From Rhizobium herbae (GTDB lineage Bacteria; Pseudomonadota; Alphaproteobacteria; Rhizobiales; Rhizobiaceae), in contig NZ_JAEUAO010000002.1 of NCBI RefSeq assembly GCF_019511375.1, positions 310,001 through 374,000 of the forward strand: a stretch of DNA of 64,000 nucleotides. The letters are read 5' to 3'. The translations under genes and the position numbers were made by a program. Positions 17,030-25,904 of the stretch are shown piece after piece; within the stretch, counting starts at the first letter, position 1; the number at the start of each line of letters is the position of its first letter. The notes under the pieces are model-generated. The model had not been told where the DNA came from and did not search any database. It was given only the letters and a program-made list of their open reading frames with translations.

Positions 17030-17232
17030 GCATTTCACGCACGCAAACGAATTTTGCGTCAGAAGGGGCAGGATTTGGAGGGATATGCTTCAGGCAGGCT
17101 TGATCCTCATGCCATTGCGGCCGCCAAATACTCCAGGTTGTTCTAAAAGTCAAACGAAGAGTTAACAGACCGTGATTGCGGGATTTCACACCTGTTGATC
17201 GCGAGGATAACGGGGATAAGTACCGGCTGGTC

Positions 17233-18807
17233 TCAGGCCGAGACCTTTGCCATTGCCCGTTTTTCGCGGCGCCGCTGGACAGAGGAGGGGATGTTCATCG
17301 CCTCCCGGTATTTCGCCACCGTCCGGCGGGCGATGTCGACGCCGCCCTTCTTCAGGATATCGACGATATCGTCGTCCGAAAGCACGGCGTCCGGGCTTTC
17401 CAGCATGATCATGTTGCGAATGCGGTGGCGCACCGATTCCGCCGAGTGCCCGTCTCCGCCTTCCGCCGATCCGATCGACACCGTGAAGAAATATTTCAGC
17501 TCGAACAGGCCGCGCGGCGTCAGCATGTATTTGTTCGATGTGACGCGGCTGACGGTCGATTCATGCATCTTGATGGCATCGGCGACGGTCTTCAGGTTGA
17601 GTGGCCGCAGGTGGTCGACGCCGTTGACGAGGAAGGCGTCCTGCTGCCGAACGATCTCGGTCGCCACCTTCATGATCGTCTTGGCGCGCTGGTCGAGGCT
17701 GCGGGTCAGCCAGTTGGCCGTCTGCAGGCATTCGGCCAGGAAGGCATGGTCGGCGCTGTTCTTCGGCGCGTGGCGCGAAACGGTGGCGTAGTAGGCCTGG
17801 TTGACCAGCACCCGGGGCAGCGTATCCGGATTGAGCTCCACAGCCCAGCTGCCATCCGGCGCCGGACGCACGACGATATCGGGGACGATGGCCTCCGACG
17901 GGCTTGTTTCGAAACTCGTGCCGGGCTTCGGATCGAGCTTGCGGATTTCCGCCAGCATGTCGATGAGGTCTTCTTCATCGACGCCGCAAATGCGTTTCAG
18001 GCTGGCGAAGTCGCGCCGGGCAAGCAATTCCAGGTTCTGGAGGAGGGCCGCCATGGCAGGGTCGAGCCGGTCGCGCAGGCGCAGTTGAATTGCGAGGCAC
18101 TCGCTCAGCGTTCGCGCGAAAACGCCGGGCGGATCGAGCTGCTGCAGGCTGTCGAGCACCCGCGCCACATCGGCCGTCGCGCAGCCCAATCGCTCGCCGA
18201 TCTCGCGGATATCGGCATGCAGGTAGCCGGCCTCGTCCAGTTGGTCGATCAGGTGCTGGGCAATCAGCCGGTCGGCCGCGCCATTTACGCTGAAGGGAAC
18301 CTGTTCGTTGAGGAAGTCGCGCAGCGTCACGCGGTTGGCGACGAAATCATCGAGGTCGTAGCCGTCGCTGCCTTCGCCTTCGCCGCCACCCGGCATCGAT
18401 TTCCACTGGCTGAGCAATTCCGGCGCATCGACCCGCTGCGGTGCCGTGTCGTCGGGAAAGACATTCTCGAAATTGGCGTCGAGCTGTTCGCTCATCCGCT
18501 CGCCGGTCGCAGACGTCGTGCTGTCGTAGACGTCGCCGAGCGGGTCGAAGGATGCGGTGTCGCCGCTGTCGCGCTCGGTGCGTTCGTCCGGCGTGATGTG
18601 GAGTTCGTCCTTGCCGAAGCGATCGCCGCCGGCGGCGCCATCATCATTTGCCGCGAATTCGAGCAGCGGGTTCTTCTCGACTTCCAGTTCGATGAATTGG
18701 TTCAGTTCGAAATGCGTCATCTGCAGCAGCTGGATGGACTGCATCAGTTGCGGGGTCATCGCCAGGGTCTGGCTTTGACGCAGGAAGAGGCTGGCTGACA
18801 GGGCCAT
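17233..18807 (-). CDS. rpoN: RNA polymerase sigma-54 factor
   Basis: This 524-residue protein is sigma-54, which recognises -24/-12 promoters and needs an AAA+ activator. Region I at the N-terminus is LFLRQSQTLAMTPQLMQSIQLLQ (read in pieces; residues 6-28), followed by an acidic region II (about 45-130), the core-binding domain with PGVFARTLSECLAIQL, and the C-terminal RpoN box ARRTVAKYREAMNI (about 490-503), which reads the -24 element. In rhizobia it controls nitrogen assimilation, C4-dicarboxylate transport and, in symbionts, nif/fix genes. It is preceded by lptB (380-bp gap) and followed by hpf and ptsN. The leader carries two clear hairpins. Confidence 0.97.
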   Translation of the reverse strand: MALSASLFLRQSQTLAMTPQLMQSIQLLQMTHFELNQFIELEVEKNPLLEFAANDDGAAGGDRFGKDELHITPDERTERDSGDTASFDPLGDVYDSTTSATGERMSEQLDANFENVFPDDTAPQRVDAPELLSQWKSMPGGGEGEGSDGYDLDDFVANRVTLRDFLNEQVPFSVNGAADRLIAQHLIDQLDEAGYLHADIREIGERLGCATADVARVLDSLQQLDPPGVFARTLSECLAIQLRLRDRLDPAMAALLQNLELLARRDFASLKRICGVDEEDLIDMLAEIRKLDPKPGTSFETSPSEAIVPDIVVRPAPDGSWAVELNPDTLPRVLVNQAYYATVSRHAPKNSADHAFLAECLQTANWLTRSLDQRAKTIMKVATEIVRQQDAFLVNGVDHLRPLNLKTVADAIKMHESTVSRVTSNKYMLTPRGLFELKYFFTVSIGSAEGGDGHSAESVRHRIRNMIMLESPDAVLSDDDIVDILKKGGVDIARRTVAKYREAMNIPSSVQRRREKRAMAKVSA

Positions 18808-19187
18808 GCGGACGCGAAACTCCCCTCAATTCTCCGAGCCGGCGTTCACTTCTGGGAGTGAATTCGCCAATTCTTCAATTGGCCCAAAAATTGCTTATTA
18901 ACGGGGTTTGGTCAAGCGTTCGCGGGAAATAAGATGAATTTCCAGGCGGTCGGGCATTTTTCTATGCAATAGACATGCACAATGCGCAAAGCTGCAAGGC
19001 GAGAACCCGCCTGCGATGCTCCGGAGTGATGTCATCGGAACGTGCAAAATGCCTGCTGTGCCCATACTGCGCTGCAGCATCAGCGGGTGAGCGAAATTTG
19101 CTCAAAATCCGGCTCTCGGTCAAGAGAAATGTCCCGGCAGATTTTCGCTGCCGCCGTCATCCTCACCATCGACCAAAAAGAACATGC
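18808..19187. other. 380-bp lptB-rpoN gap with two adjacent hairpins
   Basis: No gene is visible here. Near rpoN there are two inverted repeats side by side. One is GGCG-TTCACT...AGTGAA-TT-CGCC at 18841-18868 (10-bp stem with a two-base bulge, loop TCTGGG). The other is GCCAATT-CTTC-AATTGGC at 18866-18883 (7-bp perfect stem). They share the bases GCC at 18866-18868, so only one can form fully at a time. Both lie in the rpoN 5' leader, about 35-75 nt before its ATG. The rest of the gap shows no repeats or RNA gene I can recognise. It probably contains the rpoN promoter. Confidence 0.5.
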
Positions 19188-19997
19188 TCAAAGGCTGAAA
19201 TTGTCGCCGAGATAAAGGCGACGGACATCCGCATTGGTGACAATGTCATTGGCCCGTCCATGCGTCAGCACCTCTCCGGCATGGATGATGTAGGCGCGAT
19301 CGATCAGGCCCAGCGTCTCGCGGACATTGTGATCGGTGATCAGAACGCCGATGCCGCGCGAGGTAAGGTGACGCACCAGCGCCTGGATATCGGCAACCGA
19401 AATCGGATCGACGCCCGCGAAGGGTTCGTCGAGCAGCATGAAGGTCGGATCGGTCGCCAGTGCCCGGGCAATTTCCAGGCGGCGGCGTTCTCCACCCGAA
19501 AGCGCCACGGCCGGAGATTTGCGCAAGTGGGAGATGTTGAACTCGCCGAGCAGTTCATTGAGCTTGCTCTCGCGCCGGTCGCGGTTCTTGTCGTGCACTT
19601 CGAGAACCGCGCGGATATTCTCCTCGACGGTCAGGCCGCGAAAGATCGAGGCTTCCTGCGGCAGGTAACCGACGCCGAGCCGGGCGCGGCGATACATCGG
19701 CATCGTCGTCACGTCGTTGCCGTTGATCTCGATCGATCCCTCATCGACCGGCACCAGGCCGGTAATCATGTAGAAACAGGTCGTCTTGCCGGCGCCGTTG
19801 GGACCAAGAAGGCCGACGGCCTCGCCGCGACGCACGACCAGCGACACGCCGTTGACGACCCTGCGGCCGCGATAGGCTTTCGTCAGGCCGCGCGCAATCA
19901 GCGTGCCCTCGTAGCGTGCCTTGTCGACGACGCGGGCCGGGGCGGCCGCGTCATGCTTGCCAGCCCGCTTGCGTTTGTTCAGGAAGGTGATGTTCAC
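19188..19997 (-). CDS. lptB: LptB, LPS-export ABC transporter ATPase
   Basis: This 269-residue ATPase powers the LptB2FG complex that lifts lipopolysaccharide out of the inner membrane and pushes it along LptC and LptA. Motifs are complete: Walker A GPNGAGKTTCF, the Q-loop region GVGYLPQEASIFRGLTVEEN, signature LSGGERRR, Walker B FMLLDEPFAGVDP and the switch histidine in ITDHNVRE. I start it at a GTG (19995-19997, VNITFLNKRKR), which gives a 13-bp gap to lptA; the open frame reaches into lptA without support. Order lptC, lptA, lptB is the conserved export operon. LptF and LptG are encoded elsewhere. Confidence 0.95.
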   Translation of the reverse strand: MNITFLNKRKRAGKHDAAAPARVVDKARYEGTLIARGLTKAYRGRRVVNGVSLVVRRGEAVGLLGPNGAGKTTCFYMITGLVPVDEGSIEINGNDVTTMPMYRRARLGVGYLPQEASIFRGLTVEENIRAVLEVHDKNRDRRESKLNELLGEFNISHLRKSPAVALSGGERRRLEIARALATDPTFMLLDEPFAGVDPISVADIQALVRHLTSRGIGVLITDHNVRETLGLIDRAYIIHAGEVLTHGRANDIVTNADVRRLYLGDNFSL

Positions 19998-20010
19998 GTG
20001 GGCGTCTGCA

Positions 20011-20562
20011 TCAGTTCGTTTTCTGGGACTTCGGGTCGAGCTGGATCTGAACGCGCCCGCCACAGGCTTCGAGCTGCGCTTCGCCGGTGTCCATCTGGAC
20101 GTTCAACTGGCAGCCGGTAAAAACGTTCTTGCCCTCCGACAGCACCACCTGCTTGCCCTTCAGCACCAGCGTCTGGGCCGTCATGTTGAACTCGCCGCTA
20201 TCGGCTGTCGCCTGCTGCGTGCCCGATTGCAGGAACACCTTCTTGTCCACCTCGATGCGGTCGATATCGGCGTTGCCGCTGGAAATCGCGCCGCCGCCTT
20301 TCTTGTAATAGACAACCATGCTTCCGGCCTGCAGCGTCGTCGTTCCCTGAACGACCTTCACATTGCCGGTGAATATCGCCTTGCTTTCGGGGTCCTTGAT
20401 TTCCAGCTTGTCGCTCTCGATCTGGATCGGCTCCTCGTTGGAAAGCTGGAGACCCTTCATCTTGCTCGTCGTCTCCTGGGCGGCAAGGGGAGTAGTGGCA
20501 AAAAGGCTTAAGAGAATGAAAGTTCCGGCAAGCCGAAAGGAAAAGGCGGAAATGGCCGACAT
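20011..20562 (-). CDS. lptA: LptA, periplasmic LPS-transport protein
   Basis: This 183-residue OstA-like protein forms the periplasmic bridge that carries LPS from LptC to LptD. Residues 1-28 are a signal peptide (hydrophobic LAGTFILLSLFATT, then PLAAQ). The mature part has the repeating short beta-strands of the beta-jellyroll: IQIESDKLEIKDPESKAIFTG (in pieces), VVQGTTTLQAGSMVVYYK, AEFNMT-like QATADSGEFNMTAQTLVLKG. Length fits the family. It follows lptC with an 8-bp gap and precedes lptB. It acts in the periplasm. Confidence 0.92.
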   Translation of the reverse strand: MSAISAFSFRLAGTFILLSLFATTPLAAQETTSKMKGLQLSNEEPIQIESDKLEIKDPESKAIFTGNVKVVQGTTTLQAGSMVVYYKKGGGAISSGNADIDRIEVDKKVFLQSGTQQATADSGEFNMTAQTLVLKGKQVVLSEGKNVFTGCQLNVQMDTGEAQLEACGGRVQIQLDPKSQKTN

Positions 20563-20570
20563 ATGTGCAC

Positions 20571-21239
20571 CTAGTTGGCGGTTTTGCGAATGGTTTTAGG
20601 ATCGACGACGACCTTCACCATGCCCTCAAATGTAACAATGCGTCCCTTATCCGTCATTCTCAACGACTGTGCAACAATGGAACCGCCATTCATGCTGATG
20701 GCGATCGGCTTCTCGGTCTCCATCTCGCCGGCATTGATGTCAAGATAGGCCTTCTGGAAATCGGCAACGACGCCATTGTTCATGCTGATGCTGAAAGGTG
20801 CGTTCATATTCAAGGTGTTGCCACCGCGATCGTAAATGCCGCTGGTCGCCTCGACGGTGGCGATCAGCTTGTCGTTGACGGGCATCTCCGCGTGGATCGT
20901 CTCGAGCGTGATGATGTCGGGATTGGCGATGTCCTGCAGCGCGCGCACAGCTTTCATCGAGTAGCTGATGTCTTGCTTGTTGCGACCGGAAATTGCCGGG
21001 TTCTGCATGACGATCTTGCCGTTTTCGATCGTCGCGTTTTCGATCTGCAGGTTTTCCGGCAGGAAGGCGCGCACCACCGAAACGGCAACGAAAATCGCGC
21101 CGATCAAGACCGCCACGAGCGGCAGGATGATCTTCAGCCGCCTGACCAGCCGGGAATGGCGCGCCGCGACCGTATAGGCGTCGGCGAGGATCGGCCCCGA
21201 ATGCGGCAAGCCGCCGGAAAAATGCACGTCATTCAGCAT
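20571..21239 (-). CDS. lptC: LptC, inner-membrane LPS-export protein
   Basis: This 222-residue protein has a short cytoplasmic head, one transmembrane helix (about residues 36-60, LKIILPLVAVLIGAIFVAVS) and a periplasmic beta-jellyroll of the LptC/OstA type. The jellyroll shows TVEATSGIYDRGGNTLNMN and VVADFQKAYLDINAGEME. LptC links the LptB2FG motor to LptA. It is the first gene of lptC-lptA-lptB and is divergent from sppA across 218 bp. In many rhizobia an rnd-type ribonuclease or kdsC lies upstream, but here the neighbour is sppA. Confidence 0.9.
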   Translation of the reverse strand: MLNDVHFSGGLPHSGPILADAYTVAARHSRLVRRLKIILPLVAVLIGAIFVAVSVVRAFLPENLQIENATIENGKIVMQNPAISGRNKQDISYSMKAVRALQDIANPDIITLETIHAEMPVNDKLIATVEATSGIYDRGGNTLNMNAPFSISMNNGVVADFQKAYLDINAGEMETEKPIAISMNGGSIVAQSLRMTDKGRIVTFEGMVKVVVDPKTIRKTAN

Positions 21240-21457
21240 GAAGTAGCCCGTCGTTCGAAATCATCGCGGCGCAAATGCCCAAGGGACCTGCTGACCAGGC
21301 GATGTGAGTGACGGCGAATATGGAGATTTTTTTGTTCCGCTACAATGGAGGCTCGAATTTTGTTCAAACCGGGTTACAACGTGGCGGTCCGCAGCTATGG
21401 ATCGCTGGGCAGAAAAGGGCTTGTTTATCCGGCCGCCCTTGAAAAGGAGGAAAGATC

Positions 21458-22417
21458 ATGGATCAGCTTGCGATCGCCGACCGGCGCCAGCTTCGGCGAA
21501 AACTGGGCTTCTGGCGGCTCGTGTCCATCGCTCTGATACTCCTGGCGGGCATCGCCGCCTACATCTATGCGAGCGCCGGCGAGACGGGCGCGTTCAGCCG
21601 CCCGCATATCGCGCGGGTCAATATTTCCGGGATCATCCAGGATGACCGCGAACTGCTGGAGCGTCTCGATCGCATAGCCGAAAACAATGCCGTCAAGGCG
21701 CTGGTGGTCACCATTACCTCGCCCGGCGGCACGACCTATGGCGGCGAAGTGCTGTTCAAGGCTATCCGCAAGGTGGCGGAAAAGAAGCCGGTGGTCGCCG
21801 ACATTCGCACGCTGGCCGCATCGGCAGGCTACATGATCGCGCTTGCCGGTGATCGCATCATTGCCGGCGAGACCTCGATTACCGGTTCGATCGGCGTTCT
21901 CTTCCAGTATCCGCAGATCAAGACGCTGATGGACAAGGTCGGCGTCTCGCTGGAGGAGATCAAATCCTCGCCGCTCAAGGCCGAGCCCTCGCCTTTCCAC
22001 CCGCCGAGCGACGATGCCAAGGCGGTGATCCAGGCAATGATCGACGACAGCTTCGACTGGTTCGTCGATGTTGTCGCCGACCGCCGGAAAATGCCGCGCG
22101 ACGAAGCCCGGCAGCTTGCCGACGGGCGCATCTTCACCGGACGTCAGGCGCTCAAGCTGAAGCTGGTTGACGAACTCGGTGGCGAGGTGGAAATTCGTGC
22201 CTTTCTGAGCGGCCGGAAAGTTGCCAAGGAACTTGACATCGTCGAGTGGAAGGCGCCCGGCTCGTCCTTCCCGTTCGGCCTGGGGGCGACTGCGTCCGGA
22301 TGGCTCAAATCCTTGGGATATGAAGCTTTTCCGCTCCTAGAGAACCTCGAAAAGATAGGCCGGGAGAAGTTGTTTCTTGACGGTCTGGTTTCCGTTTGGC
22401 AGGTTGGCAGCGATTGA
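21458..22417 (+). CDS. sppA: SppA-type signal peptide peptidase (S49 family)
   Basis: This 319-residue protein is the short form of SppA, an inner-membrane serine protease that degrades signal peptides left after secretion. One membrane helix lies near the N-terminus (about 19-40, LVSIALILLAGIAAYIYA). The protease domain has VTITSPGGTTYGGEVLFKAI, the catalytic serine in SITGSIGVLFQ and, downstream, the candidate catalytic lysine in EIKSSPLKAEPS. The C-terminal DGRIFTGRQALKLKLVDELGG is a family mark. A GGAGGAAAG ribosome site precedes the ATG. It is followed by ihfB, a common alphaproteobacterial order. Confidence 0.93.
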   Translation: MDQLAIADRRQLRRKLGFWRLVSIALILLAGIAAYIYASAGETGAFSRPHIARVNISGIIQDDRELLERLDRIAENNAVKALVVTITSPGGTTYGGEVLFKAIRKVAEKKPVVADIRTLAASAGYMIALAGDRIIAGETSITGSIGVLFQYPQIKTLMDKVGVSLEEIKSSPLKAEPSPFHPPSDDAKAVIQAMIDDSFDWFVDVVADRRKMPRDEARQLADGRIFTGRQALKLKLVDELGGEVEIRAFLSGRKVAKELDIVEWKAPGSSFPFGLGATASGWLKSLGYEAFPLLENLEKIGREKLFLDGLVSVWQVGSD

Positions 22418-22441
22418 AAAAACACCCGATGACCTCTTGTT

Positions 22442-22467
22442 TGCCGTTTTGGGAGGCTTGAAAACGG
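22442..22467 (+). repeat. perfect hairpin in the sppA-ihfB gap
   Basis: GCCGTTTT (22442-22449) and AAAACGGC (22460-22467) form a perfect 8-bp stem with a 10-nt loop. No T-run follows, so it is not a standard terminator. It lies 25 bp after the sppA stop and 91 bp before the ihfB start. It could protect the sppA mRNA end or lie in the ihfB leader. Confidence 0.45.
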
Positions 22468-22557
22468 CTGGGCATCCCGCGCAACCGGTGGACATGGCCA
22501 TCCGATGGGCATAACACTCTAAGAACAAACGCAAATTCAAAAAATGAGGGGGCGACA

Positions 22558-22860
22558 GTGATCAAGTCAGAACTGGTGCAGATTGTTGCGGCTCGCAATC
22601 CGCACCTCTATCACCGGGATGTCGAAAATATCGTCAACGCAGTTCTCGATGAAATCACGGATGCTCTGGCTGGCGGAAACCGGGTCGAATTGCGCGGTTT
22701 TGGCGCATTTTCGGTCAAGAACCGGCCGTCGCGCTCCGGACGCAACCCGCGCACCGGCGACAGCGTGTTCGTCGAGGAAAAATGGGTTCCCTTCTTCAAG
22801 ACCGGCAAGGAGCTGCGTGAGCGCCTCAATCCCGGTTCCGACGATGAAGATGATGAATGA
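22558..22860 (+). CDS. ihfB: integration host factor beta subunit
   Basis: This 100-residue HU/IHF-family protein pairs with IhfA to bend DNA sharply at specific sites, assisting sigma-54 promoters and recombination. It reads [31 protein letters not shown], the arm [22 protein letters not shown] (in pieces; residues about 44-65) with the conserved proline that inserts into DNA, and [15 protein letters not shown]. The acidic tail DDEDDE is typical of rhizobial IhfB. It starts with GTG (22558) after AGGGGGCGACA. It is close to sppA and a LapA-like gene. Confidence 0.94.
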   Translation: MIKSELVQIVAARNPHLYHRDVENIVNAVLDEITDALAGGNRVELRGFGAFSVKNRPSRSGRNPRTGDSVFVEEKWVPFFKTGKELRERLNPGSDDEDDE

Positions 22861-22978
22861 GCCGCGGCGATCCGCTTGATGCGCCTGCCGAACTCCCTGG
22901 ATCTTGCCGGTTTATGGACAAAATTATGCGGCAGGTCGGAGTGCCGCGGCATCAGGCTGCGGGAATGACGGAGACGGA

Positions 22979-23326
22979 ATGATGATCAAGAAGCTGGTGA
23001 ACATCGTAGTGCTGGTCCCGATCGCCATCGTGCTGATCGTGCTGTCGGTCGCCAACAGGCAGACGGTCACCCTGGCGCTCAATCCGTTCGATCCGACGGA
23101 CAGCGTTCTTTCCGCCTCGGCGCCGTTCTTCGTCTTTCTGTTTCTCGCGGTGATCTTCGGCATGATCGTCGGATCACTCGCCACCTGGTTCAGCCAGGGC
23201 AAGTATCGCAAGCGGGCGCGCAACGAGGCGAGCCAGGCGGTGAAGTGGCATGCCGAAGCCGAAAAACATCGCACCCGCGCAGAAACCATAGCATCGCAGA
23301 CAATGCTTCCGACTTCGTCGAAATAA
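22979..23326 (+). CDS. LapA-domain small membrane protein
   Basis: This 115-residue protein has two predicted membrane helices (about 6-24, KLVNIVVLVPIAIVLIVLS, and 49-71, APFFVFLFLAVIFGMIVGS) and a basic, helical cytoplasmic tail. It belongs to the lipopolysaccharide assembly protein A (LapA/YciS) domain family, DUF1049. In E. coli LapA, with LapB, controls LpxC turnover and LPS level; here LapB is absent and the function is inferred. Two adjacent ATGs (22979 and 22982) follow GGAGACGGA, so either may be used. Its stop is 3 bp from that of the convergent SRPBCC gene. Confidence 0.8.
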   Translation: MMIKKLVNIVVLVPIAIVLIVLSVANRQTVTLALNPFDPTDSVLSASAPFFVFLFLAVIFGMIVGSLATWFSQGKYRKRARNEASQAVKWHAEAEKHRTRAETIASQTMLPTSSK

Positions 23327-23329
23327 GTC

Positions 23330-23782
23330 TCAGGCTTCCGCCAAGGCCTTGGCGGCGGCACTGAAGTCGGAAAAGAACTTTGCCGCCAGCCTGCTGGCAC
23401 TTGAGCCGACCAGCCTCGATCCAAGCTGCGCAAGCCTGCCGCCGATTTCCGCGCTCGCGTCATAGGCCAATATGGTCTCGTCGCCATATTCGCTCAGCGT
23501 CACATCCGCGCGGCCTTTCGCCAGACCGGCGATGCCGCCCGCACTTTCACCTGAAATCCTATAGCTGTCCGGAGCCTGGACATTCGACAGGGTAATCTGA
23601 CCGGTGAACATCACCGGGATGGGGCCAATCTTCACCTTCAGCGCTGCCGAAAACTCGGTCGGTGACGTTCGCGTGATCGAGTGACAGCCGGGGATGCACT
23701 GCTTGAGAATGTCGGGGTCGTTGAGCGCTGCCCAAACAGCGTCCCGGTGAGCGGCGATGCGCTCCTCCCCCTTCATTTCCAT
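23330..23782 (-). CDS. CoxG-like SRPBCC-family protein
   Basis: This 150-residue protein is a START/SRPBCC-fold protein of the carbon-monoxide-dehydrogenase subunit G (CoxG) type. It starts MEMKGEERIAAHRDAVWAAL and has LKQCIPGCHSI, VKIGPIPVMFTGQITLSN, GESAGGIAGLAKGRADVTL and ILAYDASAEIGGRLAQLGSR, the standard blocks. CoxG in carboxydotrophs anchors CO dehydrogenase to the membrane, but no cox genes are here, so it is an orphan relative that probably binds a quinone or lipid-like ligand. The start at 23782 follows GGAGAACC; the open frame extends over 100 residues upstream without support. Confidence 0.85.
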   Translation of the reverse strand: MEMKGEERIAAHRDAVWAALNDPDILKQCIPGCHSITRTSPTEFSAALKVKIGPIPVMFTGQITLSNVQAPDSYRISGESAGGIAGLAKGRADVTLSEYGDETILAYDASAEIGGRLAQLGSRLVGSSASRLAAKFFSDFSAAAKALAEA

Positions 23783-23901
23783 GCTGGTTCTCCATCGTTG
23801 CGGTTGCACTCTCGTATGTAAGACGTGAATCAGCTTTGCCAACAGGAGGAGCGGTGCTATTTGCAGCGCTTGAACCGTAGCAGATGGACGGACGACCCTA
23901 A

Positions 23902-25047
23902 GTGAAAGACAAAGATCGACGGCCCAAGGGAAAAGCCGGGCAGACGGTGGCGCGTGCAAGGCCGGCTGGTGGCGCAAAGCCGTTGGCCAGGAAATCAGCG
24001 CAAGCCAATCCGGTGCGGAGCGACAGCGTGCCTTTCGTTCGCAAGGGCGCAGACAAACCGCTTCCCCAAAAAGCCGCCACGAAGACGGTTGCCGTCGAGC
24101 CACCTCGCGCCGAAGTTCGCATCCGCAGCGGAGCCAAGCCGCAGGAGCGTGTCCCGGTCATTCTCGAGACGAAGGGCGCGCGGGACTATCACCTGATCGA
24201 CAGCGGCGACGGCCTGAAGCTCGAGCAGTACGGCCCCTACCGCATCGTGCGGCCGGAAGCGCAGGCGCTGTGGCCGAAAACGCTGCCGGCGCATGTCTGG
24301 GACAATGTGGACTCGATCTTCACCGGCGATACCGACGAAGACGGCATGGGCCGGTGGCGGTTTCCCAAGGATGTGCTGGGCGAGACCTGGCCCATGCAGA
24401 TCCTCGATGCCGAGTTCTACGGTCGCTTCACTGCATTCCGCCATGTCGGCGTCTTTCCCGAGCAGCTCGCGCACTGGAGCTGGATGAAGGGTGAGATCGA
24501 GAACTCCGGTCGGCCGCTGAAGGTGCTCAATCTCTTCGGCTATACCGGCGTTGCCTCGCTGATCGCGGCGAAAGCCGGCGCCGAAGTGACACACGTCGAT
24601 GCCTCCAGGAAGGCGATCGGCTGGGCGCGGGAAAACCAGGCGCTGGGTCGTGGCGAGCATCTGCCGATCCGCTGGATCTGCGAGGATGCAATGAAGTTCA
24701 TCCAGCGCGAGGAGCGCCGGGGCAGCCGCTACGATATCATCCTGACGGACCCACCCAAATTCGGCCGCGGCCCGAATGGCGAGGTCTGGCAGCTTTTCGA
24801 CCATCTCGCCCTGATGCTCGACATCTGCCGCGAGATCCTGTCGCCGGAGGCGAGGGGCCTCGTGCTGACGGCCTATTCGATCCGCGCGAGCTTCTACTCC
24901 ATCCACGAGCTGATGCGCGAGACGATGCGCGGCAGGGGTGGCGCGGTGGAATCGGGCGAACTTATCCTCAGGGAAGGCGGCCTTGACGGCAACGAGACGG
25001 GCCGGGCGCTTTCCACCTCCCTTTTCAGCCGATGGGTGCCGAAATGA
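23902..25047 (+). CDS. class I SAM-dependent RNA methyltransferase, RlmI-like
   Basis: This 381-residue protein has a basic, Ala/Pro/Lys-rich N-terminal extension (about 1-80, RPKGKAGQTVARARPAGG and similar) and a Rossmann methyltransferase domain. SAM motif I is LNLFGYTGVASLIAAKAGA (about 210-228), followed by THVDASRKAIGWARENQ, EDAMKFIQREERR and the catalytic motif IILTDPPKFGRGPNGEVW (about 275-292). The D-P-P-K/F motif matches RlmI-type rRNA (cytosine-C5) methyltransferases, but the N-terminal PUA domain is absent, replaced by the basic tail. The start is GTG at 23902. Its last bases overlap the next methyltransferase start as ATGA. Confidence 0.85.
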   Translation: MKDKDRRPKGKAGQTVARARPAGGAKPLARKSAQANPVRSDSVPFVRKGADKPLPQKAATKTVAVEPPRAEVRIRSGAKPQERVPVILETKGARDYHLIDSGDGLKLEQYGPYRIVRPEAQALWPKTLPAHVWDNVDSIFTGDTDEDGMGRWRFPKDVLGETWPMQILDAEFYGRFTAFRHVGVFPEQLAHWSWMKGEIENSGRPLKVLNLFGYTGVASLIAAKAGAEVTHVDASRKAIGWARENQALGRGEHLPIRWICEDAMKFIQREERRGSRYDIILTDPPKFGRGPNGEVWQLFDHLALMLDICREILSPEARGLVLTAYSIRASFYSIHELMRETMRGRGGAVESGELILREGGLDGNETGRALSTSLFSRWVPK

Positions 25048-25904
25048 ACTATGACCACAGGGATCACGGCCCCCGCCGGGTCGGCCAGGTAAAGGAAGTC
25101 ACCAGCCTTGCCAATCCGATCATCAAGGACATCAAGGCGCTCGCCAACAAGAAGGAGCGCGACGAGACCCATTCCTTCATCGCCGAGGGGCTGAAGCTTG
25201 TCATCGACGCGCTCGATCTCGGCTGGACCATCAAGACGCTGGTCTACGCCAAGGCGGCCAAGGGCAAGGCGCAGGTTGAGCAGGTGGCGCTGAAGACGGT
25301 ATCGAGCGGCGGCCTGGTGCTGGAAGTCAGCGAAAAGGTGCTGTCGGCCATCACCCGCCGCGACAACCCGCAGATGGTCGTCGGCGTCTTCGAGCAGCGC
25401 TATGCGAACCTGAAGGACATCAGACCCGAGCTCGGCGAGACCTATGTGGCCCTCGACCGCGTCCGCGATCCCGGCAATCTCGGTACCATCATCCGCACGG
25501 CCGACGCGGCAGGCGCTTCCGGCGTCATCCTGATCGGCGAAACCACGGATCCGTTCTCGCTGGAAACAGTGCGGGCCACCATGGGCTCGGTCTTTGCCAT
25601 GCCGGTCGTCCGCACCAGCGTCGCCGATTTCGTCAAATGGCAGAAGGCCGCCGGCGTTCAGGTCGTCGCCACGCATCTCTCGGGGGCCGTCGACTACCGC
25701 ACCATCGATTACCGCAAGAAGCCGGTCGTCCTGCTGATGGGCAACGAGCAGGCCGGCCTGCCGGACGAGTTGGCAAAGGAGGCGACCGCGCTGGCGCGTA
25801 TTCCGCAGCAGGGCCGCGCCGATTCTCTCAACCTGGCGATCGCCACCGGCATCATGCTGTTTGAAGCGCGCCGCCATTTGTTGACTTTGGATGCCAAGGC
25901 ATAA
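25044..25904 (+). CDS. TrmH/SpoU-family RNA 2'-O-methyltransferase
   Basis: This 286-residue SPOUT methyltransferase has an N-terminal substrate-binding domain ([22 protein letters not shown]-like, about 15-35) and the knotted C-terminal domain with [20 protein letters not shown] (about 135-154), [11 protein letters not shown] and [14 protein letters not shown], then [18 protein letters not shown], the standard SpoU motifs I-III. The arginine in RDPGNLG and the SLN motif form the active site. It probably methylates a 2'-hydroxyl in 23S rRNA or tRNA. The start at 25044 overlaps the upstream stop as ATGA; 25032 is an alternative. lspA starts in its stop codon (TAATG). Confidence 0.88.
   Translation: MNYDHRDHGPRRVGQVKEVTSLANPIIKDIKALANKKERDETHSFIAEGLKLVIDALDLGWTIKTLVYAKAAKGKAQVEQVALKTVSSGGLVLEVSEKVLSAITRRDNPQMVVGVFEQRYANLKDIRPELGETYVALDRVRDPGNLGTIIRTADAAGASGVILIGETTDPFSLETVRATMGSVFAMPVVRTSVADFVKWQKAAGVQVVATHLSGAVDYRTIDYRKKPVVLLMGNEQAGLPDELAKEATALARIPQQGRADSLNLAIATGIMLFEARRHLLTLDAKA

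Noticed and set aside
17176-18798. Long antisense open frame of 540 codons opposite rpoN
   Set aside because: rpoN is clear by motif on the other strand. High GC in third positions keeps antisense frames open, and the translation is low-complexity with no family resemblance.
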